A stretch of DNA of 64,000 nucleotides. Source: Desmodesmus armatus. Its lineage: Eukaryota; Chlorophyta; Chlorophyceae; Sphaeropleales; Scenedesmaceae. Where the stretch lies: positions 27,643 to 91,642 of the forward strand of contig VIIQ02000243.1 in the NCBI GenBank assembly GCA_007449985.2, read 5' to 3'. Positions within the stretch are counted from its first letter, which is position 1. Each line of letters starts with the position of its first letter. This document shows, in pieces, positions 36,701-47,358 of the stretch. Made by a program: the position numbers and the translations under genes. The notes under the pieces are model-generated. The model was not told the DNA's origin. It worked only from the letters and a program-made list of their open reading frames with translations, and made no database searches.

Positions 36701-39700
36701 AGAGTACATCTGGATCTGGAAGTTCTCCAGGTTAAGGATCTGCAGGCAAGCGGCAGGCACAGAGACAACTTGGCTGTTGATGACTACGCAATGCTGCACG
36801 CAGCTGTGAGGTTCAACCAAAGTTTGTGGCACCAAGGGTGCTGTTCTTAGCCTGGGACATGCTGAGTACTTGTGTGTGCTGATGTGCAGGCGGTAGCTTG
36901 ACGGTGACACCCCACAATTGCCGCTACTGGCCCACAGGCAAGCCACGGAAGCAGAAGGCACTATTTTGGTCCTGACCCAACCTATCAGTCCTGCAGCCCC
37001 TGCTACTTACATTGAAGTTGGCGATGAGGCTGTTGATCAGGCTGTTGAAATTGGGCCACGGTACGTCAGCCTCCAGGCCTCCAAACACATGCAGCCCCAC
37101 AATGGAAAACACCAGCCAGAATAGCACCAGGAGGACCACGATGGACGCGAAAGACGCCATGCTGGAGATCAGCACCTGCGGGTGCAGGCATCCAAAACAG
37201 GCGCAAGTTGGCAAGTCGGTGTTGCACGACAGGGGGATGACTTGTCGAGCAGAGTGCCGCCTCTGTGACGGGGGTCAACGGCTATATCATGGTGATCACT
37301 CCGTCCGAAAGGCTCTGCAGCCGCACCTGGCACACATAGAGCCCAGTATGTGCCTGCATCCTTTGAATGCACGTGCAACCATGTGCTGTACCACCTTACC
37401 GCAGCAATCATCTTCAGGCTCTCCAGGTACTTGAACATCTTCATCACACGCAGCACCCGGAATGAGCGAAGCACACGCAAGGAGCGAACAGACCTGCAAA
37501 GGGGTGCAGCGGCACGGTTGTGGGCAGGTGTGGCGCTGTGCAACCCTGAACCGACCGCAAAGTCAGAGCAACATGTGTCTTGCCTGCCACCACATGCCTG
37601 ATGTTACTCAAACGCAGCCGGTCTCAGCTACTGGCAGCTGTTGACACAGCTGGCAGTACCACTAGTGCTGCACCTACCTGAGTGCCGTGATCCCGTCGGC
37701 ACTGGTGCGGGCCATGAGCTCTATGACCAGTTCGACGAGGCTGAATGCCACAACCACTGCATCAAAGAGTGACCACGGGTCGCTGAGGTACTTCCAGGCC
37801 CCTAGGCCGATGAGCTTGAGGATCATCTCCAGCGTGAATGCAGCTGTGAACACGAAGTTGGCAATGGCAAGAGCCTCCTCAACCCTGCGCAACAGCAGCA
37901 GTACACAGGTGTTACCGACGCTGAGCACAATTGGATAACTGCAGCAACGCAGCCGTAGGATGCGGCCAGAATCTGCTGGCTGCAATGCGGGTATGCCTGG
38001 CCATGCAGCCCAACATCACCACACCACGCCGCAGCACATCATACACTAGCAAAAATCAAGGGTGACACCAGATCATCATCATCATCATTACACGTGTTTC
38101 CGGCCAGGTTCATTGCGCATGCAGCATGCTGCTAGCAGCAAATCGACCTTGGTGCAAGACAAGCAATACACCACCAGACGACCAGTGACCTAGGACACTA
38201 GATAGCCTGGACCAGTTACGGCCCTCAAAGCCAACAGCACAAGAAAAAGCTAACATAGGTAGCATGTTGTACATATACTATACAAGCAACTCAGTTGGAC
38301 ATGACCCCTGGTCCACTTGCAGACCATGCTGCCTGGAATGGCAGGGTCTCAGCGCGCTGCCGCATCCTGCTGCTGTGGGTTGTGGCATTGAGTGGTCGCC
38401 GGAAAGGCACCCCAGTAGCGTGTGGGTGTGTCAGTCTGTAGAGCATGCTCCGCCAGGAACCGCGCAACGCACATGCACCTATTAAATCGTGCATGTTCGT
38501 CGGCTGCCCCAGGGCCTGCAGGTCCCTCGTGACACATTTTTCCCAGCTCATAGGCGGTGCCCCCCGCGGTGCTGCACCGGCGTCATGCATCAGAGAGAAG
38601 AGGGCCTGCCGAGGATAGCGCTCCTCGCCCATACGCAGGACGTGCCCCAGCCACCGCAGCCTGTGGGCTGTGAGGTGGCTGGCTAGGCTGACTGTGTCAC
38701 ACTGAGACCATAGATGTTGCTTGCTGTGCCGATCAGCGCGACGCACATTCAGAATATGCCGGAGGCAATCAGAGTGCACCACTTCTAACCGGTCAGCCTG
38801 CTTCTGAGTAAGAGCCCAGGTCTCACTGCCAAACAGTAGCACAGGCAGCACATACGCGCGGAAGCACTGCATCTTGAGCTTAACGCCCATGCTGCGGGCG
38901 CCCCACACACGCTGCATCTCTGCGAAACGACCCCTGGTCTTGCTGATGCGGGCAGTGATCTCAGCCTCCCAGCTTGCAGAGGTATCGACCACACCCCCCA
39001 GATACTTGAAAGAAGGCACATAACGCGCCTCACCACCTGACAACTGCACACTCTCTAGTGGTTGACCATCATGACAAACAGCCATGAGCTCGGTCTTGGC
39101 CGCATTGACACACATGCCCATTCTGCTGCAGACAGAGTCGAACACCTTGAGCATCAGCTCCAGCTCAGACCTGTCACAGCTCATAAGCACTAGGTCATCC
39201 GCATACATGAGAGCAGCTATAGTCAACATGGTGCTGGGCCCACCAGCCCTGGCATGCCAAGGCAGCACCTCTCCCTCAGCCCTGAAGGCTAGCCGCACAC
39301 CACAACCCTCAGGCATCTCTGCCAGCGACAGCCTGACAACACAATCAAAGAAGATGTTGAACAACAGAGGAGCAATCACACAACCCTGACGCACACCACG
39401 GCCGATGTCAAACCAATCGCCATGCTCGCCGGCCAGCTTGACCGCAGCCTGTGTGCCTGTGTGCAGGTCAGCTAGTAGCTCGACCACCTTAGGCTCCACA
39501 CCATAAGCAGATAGCACACGCCAAAGCGCATCACGGGGGATGGAATCATAGGCCTTGCGCAGGTCAACAAAGGCTAGGTACAGCGGCTGCTTGTACCTGT
39601 GGCACTTATACATGATGGACCACAGGGTGAAGGTGGCATCTGACAAACCCCTATTGCTCCGAAAAGCACACTGGCTCTCCAACAGCTGGCTATCAACCTG

Positions 39701-42700
39701 GTCGCTGACACGATGCAGCAGTATCAAGGCATACACCTTGCCAGGGATGCTCAACAAGCTAATGGGCCGGTGGTTGGTTGATTCCCTGGCACTGCCTTTG
39801 CCCTTAAACAACGGCACCAGCAGGGCACGCTTCCAATCAAGGGGAGCCTTGCCGGACACCCAAACAGCCACAATCACACGGTGCAACCACTCAGCCATGA
39901 CCACGCCTGCCTTCAGCAGTGGGGCAACAATATTGTCAGCTCCTGCAGCTGCTGCATCCCGCAGGGCAGCTATGGCATCCACAACCTCCTTGAGGGATGG
40001 GGGACCACAACTGCTGCCGCTACTGCTGCTGTTGCCGCTACTGCTGCCAGTACTGCTGTCACCACTGCTGCTGCCGTCACCGCTGCTGTCAACATCAGGG
40101 CTGTTGCCATCAGCCGTAGCTGGGGGCACAAGAAGTGTCTCTAGCTGGGCTATCAGCTGCTCCATGTGCTGTTGCTGTTCAGGCGTGACACACTCACCAC
40201 TGAACACCTCGTTGAAGTATTCAGTGAACCGCTTCAGCTGCTCTCGAGTGCTGCGGTACACAGAGCGCCCATCCTTGCTAAGCAAGCCCTGTGCGCCAGT
40301 CCTGGCAGGTTTGTCTCGAAACAGCTTGCTGACCGTCTTGTGGAATGCAGCCAGGTGGCCTGCCTTCCACTGACGCTCAGCCTTGGCTGCATGTGCTGCC
40401 AGCTGTTTGTTGCGCTGCTTGACGATCCGCCTGTCCACTAGGTCGCTGAGGGAGCGGTATCTGCGCTTGGCTTTGGCTGCTGCAGCTTCTGCACACCCCA
40501 TCTGCTGCTGCTGGCTGCTGGTGTGCTGGTCTGGGGGCTGGGCCGCTATTTGCTGTTGCAGTTGCTGCCACCGCCGCTCCTGCTGCTGCCAGGCAGCATA
40601 GGCGTCATGCTTGCGCTGAATGGTGTCGCGGATGGGCTGTGGGAGCTCCTCTTTGTGGCAGCGGCGGGGCTGAGGGCCGAGCTCAGCAGCAGCAGTTTCC
40701 TGCGTTGCTTGCATGAAAGCTTGCCACTCTGCCTCCACGGCCTGGGGTCCAACAGCTGCGTCATCAGCGGCACTAGCAGCAGCCAGCGCAGCAAATCTGT
40801 TGCGCATGCTGCTCGCAAACTGTTGTTGCACCTGCTGTTGCTGCAGCCTCCCAATATCAAACCTGGAGGGTCGTGCAGTGTTGCGTGCTATAGGCTGTTG
40901 CCGTGCTGAGCTGAGGCGCAGCTGTAAGGTGCACACCAGGAGCCTGTGGTCGCTGCAGCCCACACCCCTGAATACCCTGCAGTCCCGGATGCTGCTGCGG
41001 AACCTGCTGCTGCACAGGATGTAGTCAATAACGACACCAGATGGTCCACATTTATCCTTCTGACAAGCCAATTGCTAGTCCATTCCCGTCTATTACTTGA
41101 GCATACCACACCTTCACCCCAAGGCAAACACAGCCTGCCTGCCACAGTACTCCCCCCCCCCCCCGCCATCCTCCAGCCCCTAGCCAGCTCACTCATGTGT
41201 CATGCCATCATACACGATGGCCAGGGCCACTGTGTTGAGCATTATCAGCAGCAAGAAGATGTTGTTGAACCAGCTGCTGGTCACAAGGGCCCTGACACGG
41301 TACTGGGCTTTCAACAGTGTGCGCTTCAGCTTGGGAAGGTCCTGCAACAGTCAGCAGGCAGCAGCCAAACCAACATTTGCCATGACCACCTGTGGGCACG
41401 CCCTGGCCAACAACAGCGCTGCCATGGCAAAAGCAGGCACCCGCTTCAAAGGCTGACCGTCTAGGAAAGCTGTTGTTGCCCACAGTGGTAGATGCACAGC
41501 CAGGGATGCTGCTGCTTCGTTGTGCCCACCTGCACGCTCTCATCAAATTCTTCAAAGCTGAGCAAGCACTCTGCGGACACTGCAGATGCACCAGTCATGC
41601 CAGTGTAGCCTGAGTAGCCAGAAATACCCGATTGTCCAGATGCACTGCTGTCCATCCTGCAGGCAAGGCACACACACAAATACCATGCGTCAATCGAATT
41701 CTGCACAATCAACCGCAGCCACTGACAAGCGCATGCAACTGCGGTGCATGGGCTCTGCTTTTGGGCTACACTGCCGTATGGTCCATTCACACTGGTTGGC
41801 AGCAGGCATGCGGCTTCTGGGCAGCACAGGGTGCAGGCTTGTGTTTGAAACTGGTTACCTGCTCAGCTGCCGCGCAGCTGCAGGTTTGGTCAAGGCATTG
41901 CTGGTTGCGCCGTCTGCTGATGGCAGGTCCGATGCAAAGGCAACTGTGTTCCTGGTGGCTTCCCCGCCTGTGGCGCCGCCTGTGGTGTTCTGCCGGTCAA
42001 TGAACTCTGCACGCAGGAACAGGCACACAAACACAAAACAGTGTTGTTGCAGGTTGGGCTGCTGGAACCCACTGCAATGTAGTTCGGCATGCAGCAAACA
42101 ATGGAAAAGCCGTTCCATTGGTTTGTGCGTTGCGCGTTGCTTGAGTTTGGTGCATGTGTCGCCTCACACTCCTGGCAACCCCCCTCCCATGACTACTGGC
42201 AGCATGCATCTCTACCCACCACTGAACCCTGTCAGGTTGCTGCGTGGTGTGTCAAAGTCGCCGCCAAACTCGCTGGCCTCCTTCTTGGCTATCACTGCCG
42301 CCATGTGGCTGGTGAGGGTGTCATTGCCAGCCTTGGAGGAGACGTAGGAGGACACTCGATCTGCAGGACATGCACAAGGGTTACTGTGGCGACACTGCCA
42401 CCTAGTCACAGAGGACAGCGCATGCTGTAGTGACATGCAAGGGTTCCACATCAGACCAATGGTCAGGAAACAATGCAATGACAAGCAACAAGTTGTGTTC
42501 AGTGCCTTGCCCTACGAGCAAGCCAGACATGCACTACCACTGAGGCGGCAGCAGCACTCACTCTTCATCCAGCCAGCTGCCGCGGCGAGCACGTTGCCCC
42601 TCTTGGAGTTGCGCCCATGTTTCATGGCCCTCCGCTGCCTGCGCTTCTCGTCCAGCAGGTTCTTGGCCTTTGCAAACTTGGTCTTGAGCACAGCCAGGAA

Positions 42701-45700
42701 CAGGTTGAGCTGCAGCACATACAAGCCAGGGTACACGGGGTGATGTTTGCCAGCGACAGTAGAGATTACAGCTGTAGGCATGCAGCTATGTCGCAGCAGC
42801 TGTGCTGCTGCTGAGCTTCACAGAACTCCAGGAAGACACACCAACAATGGACACTCCTACACCAGCGTCAAGCATGACGCAGCACCCGGCACCCACCACA
42901 AAGTAGGCGCCAAACACGATCATCACAAACCAGTACAGCACCACTGCAGGGCTCAGGTAGTCCATGGTGCGGTACATGGTGAAGCTCCAGTTTGTCAGTG
43001 TCATTGCTTGGAAGACCGACAGCATAGCCTGGCCAACATTCTCAAACCCTGCAATTTCTTTGGCCAAGCTGTAGTCGTAGAGCTGCAAGGCACAGCAAGT
43101 CAGGCAGACATGGCAGAGGCTTCACGATCGTGTACACTCTCGCATGCAGGCCTGCTGCGCAGAGAAATTGATTCGCTGGATAGCATGCTCAGTTTGCAGA
43201 CTCCATAGCCACTGTTCAGCAGAGCGCATAGTCACTGTTCAACATGGTTACAGATTGTACCAAAGGCAGTAGCTCCCGTCCGTCCGTTCGACCCACATTG
43301 CACTGGTGAAAGATTGGAACCAACCCGCTCCAACCCAGCCGGATGCAACACACCTTGCATTCACTGAACTCCGCTGGGCACCGTCTGTCACCACAACCAA
43401 ACTCGTCCTCCACTATGGCTGTGCTGGCCTCCGTCTTGCCTGTGGCTGGGTCCACACAGCCATAGTGGAAGGCGTCCCCAAAAATCTCAGCACCAGCAAC
43501 TGCAGGCAGTGGTGCACACAGTGGGGGCAAGAATGGGGAGGCAAGCAGGTGCAATTGACCCGGGCACTGGTGATGTTGCCTCCTTGTGGAATGCATCAGT
43601 AATGTGACCTGGGTTGGGTGTTGACGCAGTTCCAGCGCACTTGTCATTGATGTACAGGATGCAGCAGGGGCAGTGCATGCAACCTGCGGGTGAACGACTC
43701 AGGCAAAACTCACCCGCAAAAATGAACAGGAAGAAGAACAGCATGGCTGCAACACTGACCAGCAGCGGCACGGCCTCAAAGAAGCACACCACAATGGAAC
43801 GCAGAGCAGCAAACCTGCATGGCAGGACAAACAGCACACGTTCAGCCATCAGCCTCACCTCCCCAGCAGCAAGCCTACTGGATGCCCGCTGCCAACCACG
43901 CGAGCACAGGCTACATGTGTGTGCCGTTGCTGGCGGTCGTACCCCCGCACCAGGCCGTAAAAGCTCAATGGCCTCTGGCCTCACCGTGTGATTGTCCTCA
44001 GCGGCCTCAGAGCTCGCAGTGCTCTTAGTGCCTTCACGCCCTCCAGGCCTGCGCTGTTGGAGTCCATGGGGATGAATGTGGTATAGCCCGCGAGCACCAT
44101 CACGCAGTCAAACGCGTTCCAGGGGTGGCGCAGGTACTGCAGGATGCCGCCCATGGAGATGATGCGCAGGACCATCTCCACCGTGAAGGCCACATTGAGA
44201 CCCAGATCTGCAGGCAGGATGCACACCGGCATATGAATGCATCAGCACACAACTGCAGCCTGGTGGTATGACAGAAAACCATGCTGGCACAGCATGCAGG
44301 TGAAATAGCTGCTGAAGGCATGCAAGTTCGGTCGCTGCGTACTGCCTCCTGCTGCCACCTGATGGCGACCCTTTGCGCACCAACTTGAGTGAGGGTGTCG
44401 TTGTGCTGGCTGTCTGCTGGTTCCATGGGGTTATACAGCGCCAGGCTGATGCAGTTGCCAAAGATCAAGAGCATGACGATGAGCTCAAAGTCTGAGTGTG
44501 TGCAGATCTGGCAGGGGGCACAACACAACACTGCAGTATCAGCCAAACATGGGCGATACACTGGACTGGGGTACGCAATGCCAGGCATGTGCAGAACAGC
44601 AACAGCTGCAACGTAGGATCACAGTTTAGATGATTGGTCAGCTGCTGTGCAGTACTTGGCTGTTCAGCAACTGCCACCCCACCTTGACTGCCATGCGCCT
44701 GGGCCAGGAGTAAGTGTCCAACTCAGTCTGCAGCAACATCAGGCAGCAGTGTGGCACATGCCTGTCAGAGGGGGTCTGGGTACATAAGCGTGAAGCAGCA
44801 GCAGCTTGTGCACAGGGGGCAGAGCACCATGTAGCTGCTGAGCAGCACAATTCAAGTGCTGGTGCTGTCAGGGGCAGAGCTGAAGAGCCAAAAGGCCCAC
44901 GTGCTGGCATGTTCTTCAACTGCTGCTTGGTGGTGCAGGATTCACGTGGCCTCCATTGCACCCATGATTGTCTGACACACTTCCACTGCACAGCGCACAA
45001 CTTGAGTAGCATAGGGTGCGGCTCACCTGCAGGCGTGCATCTGTGTCCATGCGCTGCAACTCCTCCTCTGCTGCTCGAGCCCGTGCTTCCTCCTCCTTGG
45101 CTGTCAGCTTCTTGGGCACAACCTTGACCACCTGCAGTACACCAACAGCAGCAGCGGCAGTACCAGCAGCAGGGCAAGGGACAGTTGTAGGAACGCACAC
45201 CGATCATATGCAGAGCACAATTTGCAGGAAATTCAGCATGATGGAACAAAAGGCATAATCAGTTTGTGACCAGGTTCGTGCTGCTTGAACTTGCCAGCAC
45301 AGTCCCCATTCAACGTCAGTGGGCTGTCACTTCACTGTTGAACCGACAAGAGCAGTCAAAGTCAGCAGGCAGCACATCTACTTGCCACAACCAGTACCAC
45401 CCCACCTGCACGACAGCATCAGCTGGCTGTGCATCGCCGGTTGGCGCTGCGCCTGCTGCACCGGCTGCAGCGGGCTGTCCGGCCGGCTGCTCGACAGGCG
45501 GCAAGGCCCCAGCTGCACTGCGTCTGCTGTCGTCCTCCGCCACCAGCACGCCCAAGGATCCTAAGGCTGCAGTGGATGGCTTCTTGTCGCCTGCAGAGCT
45601 CTGCCTACGGAACGATGACGTGAGTCGCGCTAAGAAGGGGCGGGGTGTTTCTGTCTCTGCTGCCGCTGCTGCCGCTGAAGGAGACTGCACCGGCAGCTGG

Positions 45701-46920
45701 GCTGTGCTACTGGCCGCATGTGACAGCTGCCCTGGGGGCGTGAGCTGGCCAGGAGAGGACAGAGATGCCATGTCAGAGCCATAGCGGCCAAAGGTGGACG
45801 CTGCCGACCCAGCAACCGAAACACGCCGCGACGGGTCATCTGTTGCCTGGGACAAGCGGTCCGGCATGACACGTCCCAGCAGGTTTTTGAGCCTGACGCC
45901 AGTTGCTGCTGCCATCGCCAGTCCTGCCAGTGCTGGGGTTGCACCTCCACTGGTTGACTGCGCAGCGGCCTCATCAGCAGGGGCAGCTCCACCTGCTGAG
46001 CCTTTCTTGACTGGTGCCGCCCTGATGCGGCCTGAGCATGTGCAGGACAACAGCAGCAGCGCAGGGCAGTATGGTGCAGGGCAGCGCAGGACAGCACACG
46101 GCAGCACAGCACAACTCAGCACAGGCGATTCAGCCAGTTCAGCGCAGCATACGGCTGCAGCAGGTCGCTGCAGAACGTGTACGCAGGGTTGGGAGCATGC
46201 CAAAACAGCCACCCTGTGTTATGGCCATTTGCACCGCTCCCTGCACCAACACACCACTAATGCAGCAACTGCAATCTTGCAGCCGTTTTTGCAGCTGTGC
46301 CGTGACCCGTGGGTCCTAGGCAATCGTGCTGGCATGCGACTGGCAGGATGCTGACACAGGTGACACCATCTGCGCAGCACCTGCACATCACTCACCCATG
46401 CGCCTCTCCAAGCGCTCCAGCAGCTCATCCTCCTGCTTCTTCTGTAGGAAGTCCCGCTGTGTTGACATGAAGTCACCCTCCCATAACAGCTCGTCTGAGA
46501 AGGGATCGTCTGCATTGTCTCCCCTGAGGGCCCTGTACAGCTCGTGCCCTGCAAAGAACGGGTCCGGCTCCCCTTCCAGCCCTTGGTACAGCTGATCCAT
46601 GGTCTCTGGTGGTGGAGGCGACTGCTGTCCTGCAGGATCAAGGCTGTCCAGGTTGAAGCTGGAGCTGCAGGGCACAGCAGGGGCCAGCACAGGACAGAAG
46701 GATAGACTGAATACCCCTATCATAGGTCATCTCGCTTGGTGGGCAGTAGATGGCGGTGCTGCACCCACCTTGACGCCTGCTGCTGCTGCAAGGCGCCTAT
46801 CCCGCCAGATGTCATGGGGCTCAGCCCTCCTCCTGACTGCCTGTCTGGAGACCCTTGCTCAAAAGCACGATCGGATCTCATGTTGCCGGGCTTGCCCGGG
46901 CCAGCGGGCTGCTTGTCCAT
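25790..46920 (-). CDS. four-domain voltage-gated cation channel alpha subunit, 2853 aa
   Basis: Forty-two exons with consistent phases give 2854 codons including the stop; exon coordinates are in the domain entries. The start at 46920 is the first Met of an exon opening MDKQPAGPGKPG. Four repeats of six transmembrane segments occupy about residues 400-710, 849-1107, 1952-2259 and 2260-2515. Each has an Arg/Lys-ladder S4 and a pore loop. The C-terminus has the family's LSPPLGLGK segment, an EF-hand-like loop and an IQ motif, as in Cav/Nav channels. The architecture is that of voltage-gated Ca2+/Na+ channels at the plasma or ciliary membrane. Selectivity-filter residues read T628, E1058, N2159 and D2454 instead of four Glu, so ion choice cannot be assumed. 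Most introns are short and free of the CTG and poly-G runs seen in neighbouring genes. Confidence 0.92.
27904..29852 (-). other. channel domain IV (S1-S6)
   Basis: Exons 29675-29852 (S1-S2), 29362-29467 (S3), 29051-29139 (S4), 28656-28789 (S5), 28318-28429 (pore), 27904-28050 (S6). S4 reads KILRLLRLARVVKLMRNMK. The pore reads LFKVATNDNW: Asp at the Glu position, Trp kept. Confidence 0.9.
28098..28180 (-). mobile_element. decayed non-LTR 3' tail in channel intron
   Basis: A minus-strand match to the same 3' end found at 14858-14952 and 20873-21446: a GTTAC/TGTT tail, then GCCTGAACACCC and AGGCT. It is strongly diverged, so the call is tentative. Confidence 0.45.
30066..32153 (-). other. channel domain III (S1-S6)
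   Basis: Exons 32043-32153 (S1), 31644-31815 (S2-S3), 31167-31328 (S4-S5), 30766-30852 (loop), 30520-30619 (pore), 30066-30357 (S6). S4 reads LRVLRAIKPLRALTR. The pore reads FVTVTLNGY: Asn at the Glu position and Tyr for Trp. Confidence 0.9.
32401..36390 (-). other. channel II-III linker, about 845 residues
   Basis: Exons 35782-36390, 34083-35478, 33645-33784, 33385-33492, 32811-32958, 32401-32533. It begins with a basic helix (SRIKKAGQRMKSM). A His cluster follows with 13 His in 24 residues (about 35885-35975), then long Ser/Ala/Gln-rich low-complexity sequence. It is unusually long for this linker. Confidence 0.85.
38071..41071 (-). mobile_element. 5'-truncated non-LTR retrotransposon (RTE/CR1-like) with intact RT
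   Basis: The element lies in the channel's domain II intron, in the same orientation as the channel. It opens mid-endonuclease, keeping the final SDH motif (about 40945-40960). It carries a full reverse-transcriptase domain, and its 3' end is near a (GAT)n microsatellite at 38072-38088. An ATG/GAT-type tail is typical of RTE-like elements. No target-site duplication was identified by eye. Confidence 0.88.
38291..41071 (-). CDS. retrotransposon polyprotein: endonuclease remnant and reverse transcriptase, 926 codons
   Basis: One uninterrupted frame without a convincing ATG, consistent with 5' truncation. Order: APE-type endonuclease end (DYILCSSRF, GCSDHRLLV), a Gln/Ser-rich spacer, then reverse transcriptase with HRPISLL, AFVDLRKAYDS, RQGCVIAPLLFN and catalytic YADD (39194-39205). 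The C-terminal region has LRWLGHVLRM. The open frame suggests a fairly recent insertion. It cannot retrotranspose alone, because the endonuclease is incomplete. Confidence 0.88.
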   Translation of the reverse strand: MACQKDKCGPSGVVIDYILCSSRFRSSIRDCRVFRGVGCSDHRLLVCTLQLRLSSARQQPIARNTARPSRFDIGRLQQQQVQQQFASSMRNRFAALAAASAADDAAVGPQAVEAEWQAFMQATQETAAAELGPQPRRCHKEELPQPIRDTIQRKHDAYAAWQQQERRWQQLQQQIAAQPPDQHTSSQQQQMGCAEAAAAKAKRRYRSLSDLVDRRIVKQRNKQLAAHAAKAERQWKAGHLAAFHKTVSKLFRDKPARTGAQGLLSKDGRSVYRSTREQLKRFTEYFNEVFSGECVTPEQQQHMEQLIAQLETLLVPPATADGNSPDVDSSGDGSSSGDSSTGSSSGNSSSSGSSCGPPSLKEVVDAIAALRDAAAAGADNIVAPLLKAGVVMAEWLHRVIVAVWVSGKAPLDWKRALLVPLFKGKGSARESTNHRPISLLSIPGKVYALILLHRVSDQVDSQLLESQCAFRSNRGLSDATFTLWSIMYKCHRYKQPLYLAFVDLRKAYDSIPRDALWRVLSAYGVEPKVVELLADLHTGTQAAVKLAGEHGDWFDIGRGVRQGCVIAPLLFNIFFDCVVRLSLAEMPEGCGVRLAFRAEGEVLPWHARAGGPSTMLTIAALMYADDLVLMSCDRSELELMLKVFDSVCSRMGMCVNAAKTELMAVCHDGQPLESVQLSGGEARYVPSFKYLGGVVDTSASWEAEITARISKTRGRFAEMQRVWGARSMGVKLKMQCFRAYVLPVLLFGSETWALTQKQADRLEVVHSDCLRHILNVRRADRHSKQHLWSQCDTVSLASHLTAHRLRWLGHVLRMGEERYPRQALFSLMHDAGAAPRGAPPMSWEKCVTRDLQALGQPTNMHDLIGACALRGSWRSMLYRLTHPHATGVPFRRPLNATTHSSRMRQRAETLPFQAAWSASGPGVMSN
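41530..42360 (-). other. channel I-II linker
   Basis: Exons 42220-42360, 41859-42006, 41530-41656. Ser/Thr/Ala-rich with a Gly-Tyr-Ser/Thr stretch (SGYSGYTGMTG). No clear beta-subunit interaction motif was recognised. Confidence 0.8.
42562..44507 (-). other. channel domain I (S1-S6)
   Basis: Exons 44381-44507 (S1), 43985-44207 (S2-S4), 43714-43814 (S4-S5 and S5), 43354-43499 (extracellular loop with several Cys), 42897-43082 (pore and S6), 42562-42709 (S6 end). S4 reads VKALRALRALRPLRTITR. The pore reads FQAMTLTNW, putting Thr at the position that is Glu in calcium channels. Confidence 0.9.
44683..46920 (-). other. channel N-terminal cytosolic region
   Basis: Exons 46769-46920, 46396-46664, 45406-46031, 45027-45131, 44683-44727. 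About 399 residues: an acidic stretch (ALRGDNADDPF), a Ser/Ala/Pro-rich low-complexity segment, and a Lys/Glu-rich helix (LTAKEEEARARAAEEELQR) that may form a coiled coil just before S1. Confidence 0.85.
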
Positions 46921-47358
46921 CTGCTGAGGTTAGCTATCCATCACTGCAGTTGTGCTTTCCCTGCCTGATAGCAGCGTATGCTGACCTGCTGCTCAGCATC
47001 ATGAGGCTAGAACTATGTTCAACCTCATAGAATCAACGCTGTTGACGAAGGAGCTGTCAATTGCTTTCACACACTATTGATTGACTGAAGTGATCCCACG
47101 CGAGTGAATTCAGATGTTGAGAGCAGAGAGAGTTCAAGTGTGCATCTGAGGATCTCTTTGCGAAAAAACTCACTCTTCTTGCAGAACGTTGGACGTGTAC
47201 ACGTAATCGAGCGTTGCAAGCGACTGGAGAGCCAGCTCGTGAGCTTGAGCATGAGCGATTTCTACATAACTCTTTTTACGTTAATTGACGTCGCTTTGTG
47301 TTGACTCTATGCGCTGACCTAGTCTGCACCACCCCATCACAGCTGTCCTGCCCCTGAG
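46921..47358. promoter_or_regulatory. shared upstream region of channel (-) and second lipid kinase (+)
   Basis: 438 bp between divergent start codons at 46920 and 47359. It is less GC-rich than its surroundings. No named regulatory motif is evident. Confidence 0.5.

Larger units (their letters stand above)
36578..41341 (-). other. channel domain II (S1-S6), with the element-bearing intron
   Basis: Exons 41193-41341 (S1), 37678-37884 (S2-S3), 37400-37493 (S4), 37011-37175 (S5), 36578-36739 (pore and S6). The phase-2 intron between the first two is 3.3 kb and holds a non-LTR element. S4 reads RSLRVLRSFRVLRVMK. The pore reads FNILNLENF: Glu is kept, but the usual Trp is Phe. Confidence 0.9.

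Noticed and set aside
39555..40373. Plus-strand frame opposite the retrotransposon
   Set aside because: It is the antisense shadow of the reverse-transcriptase frame, which has HRPISLL and YADD.
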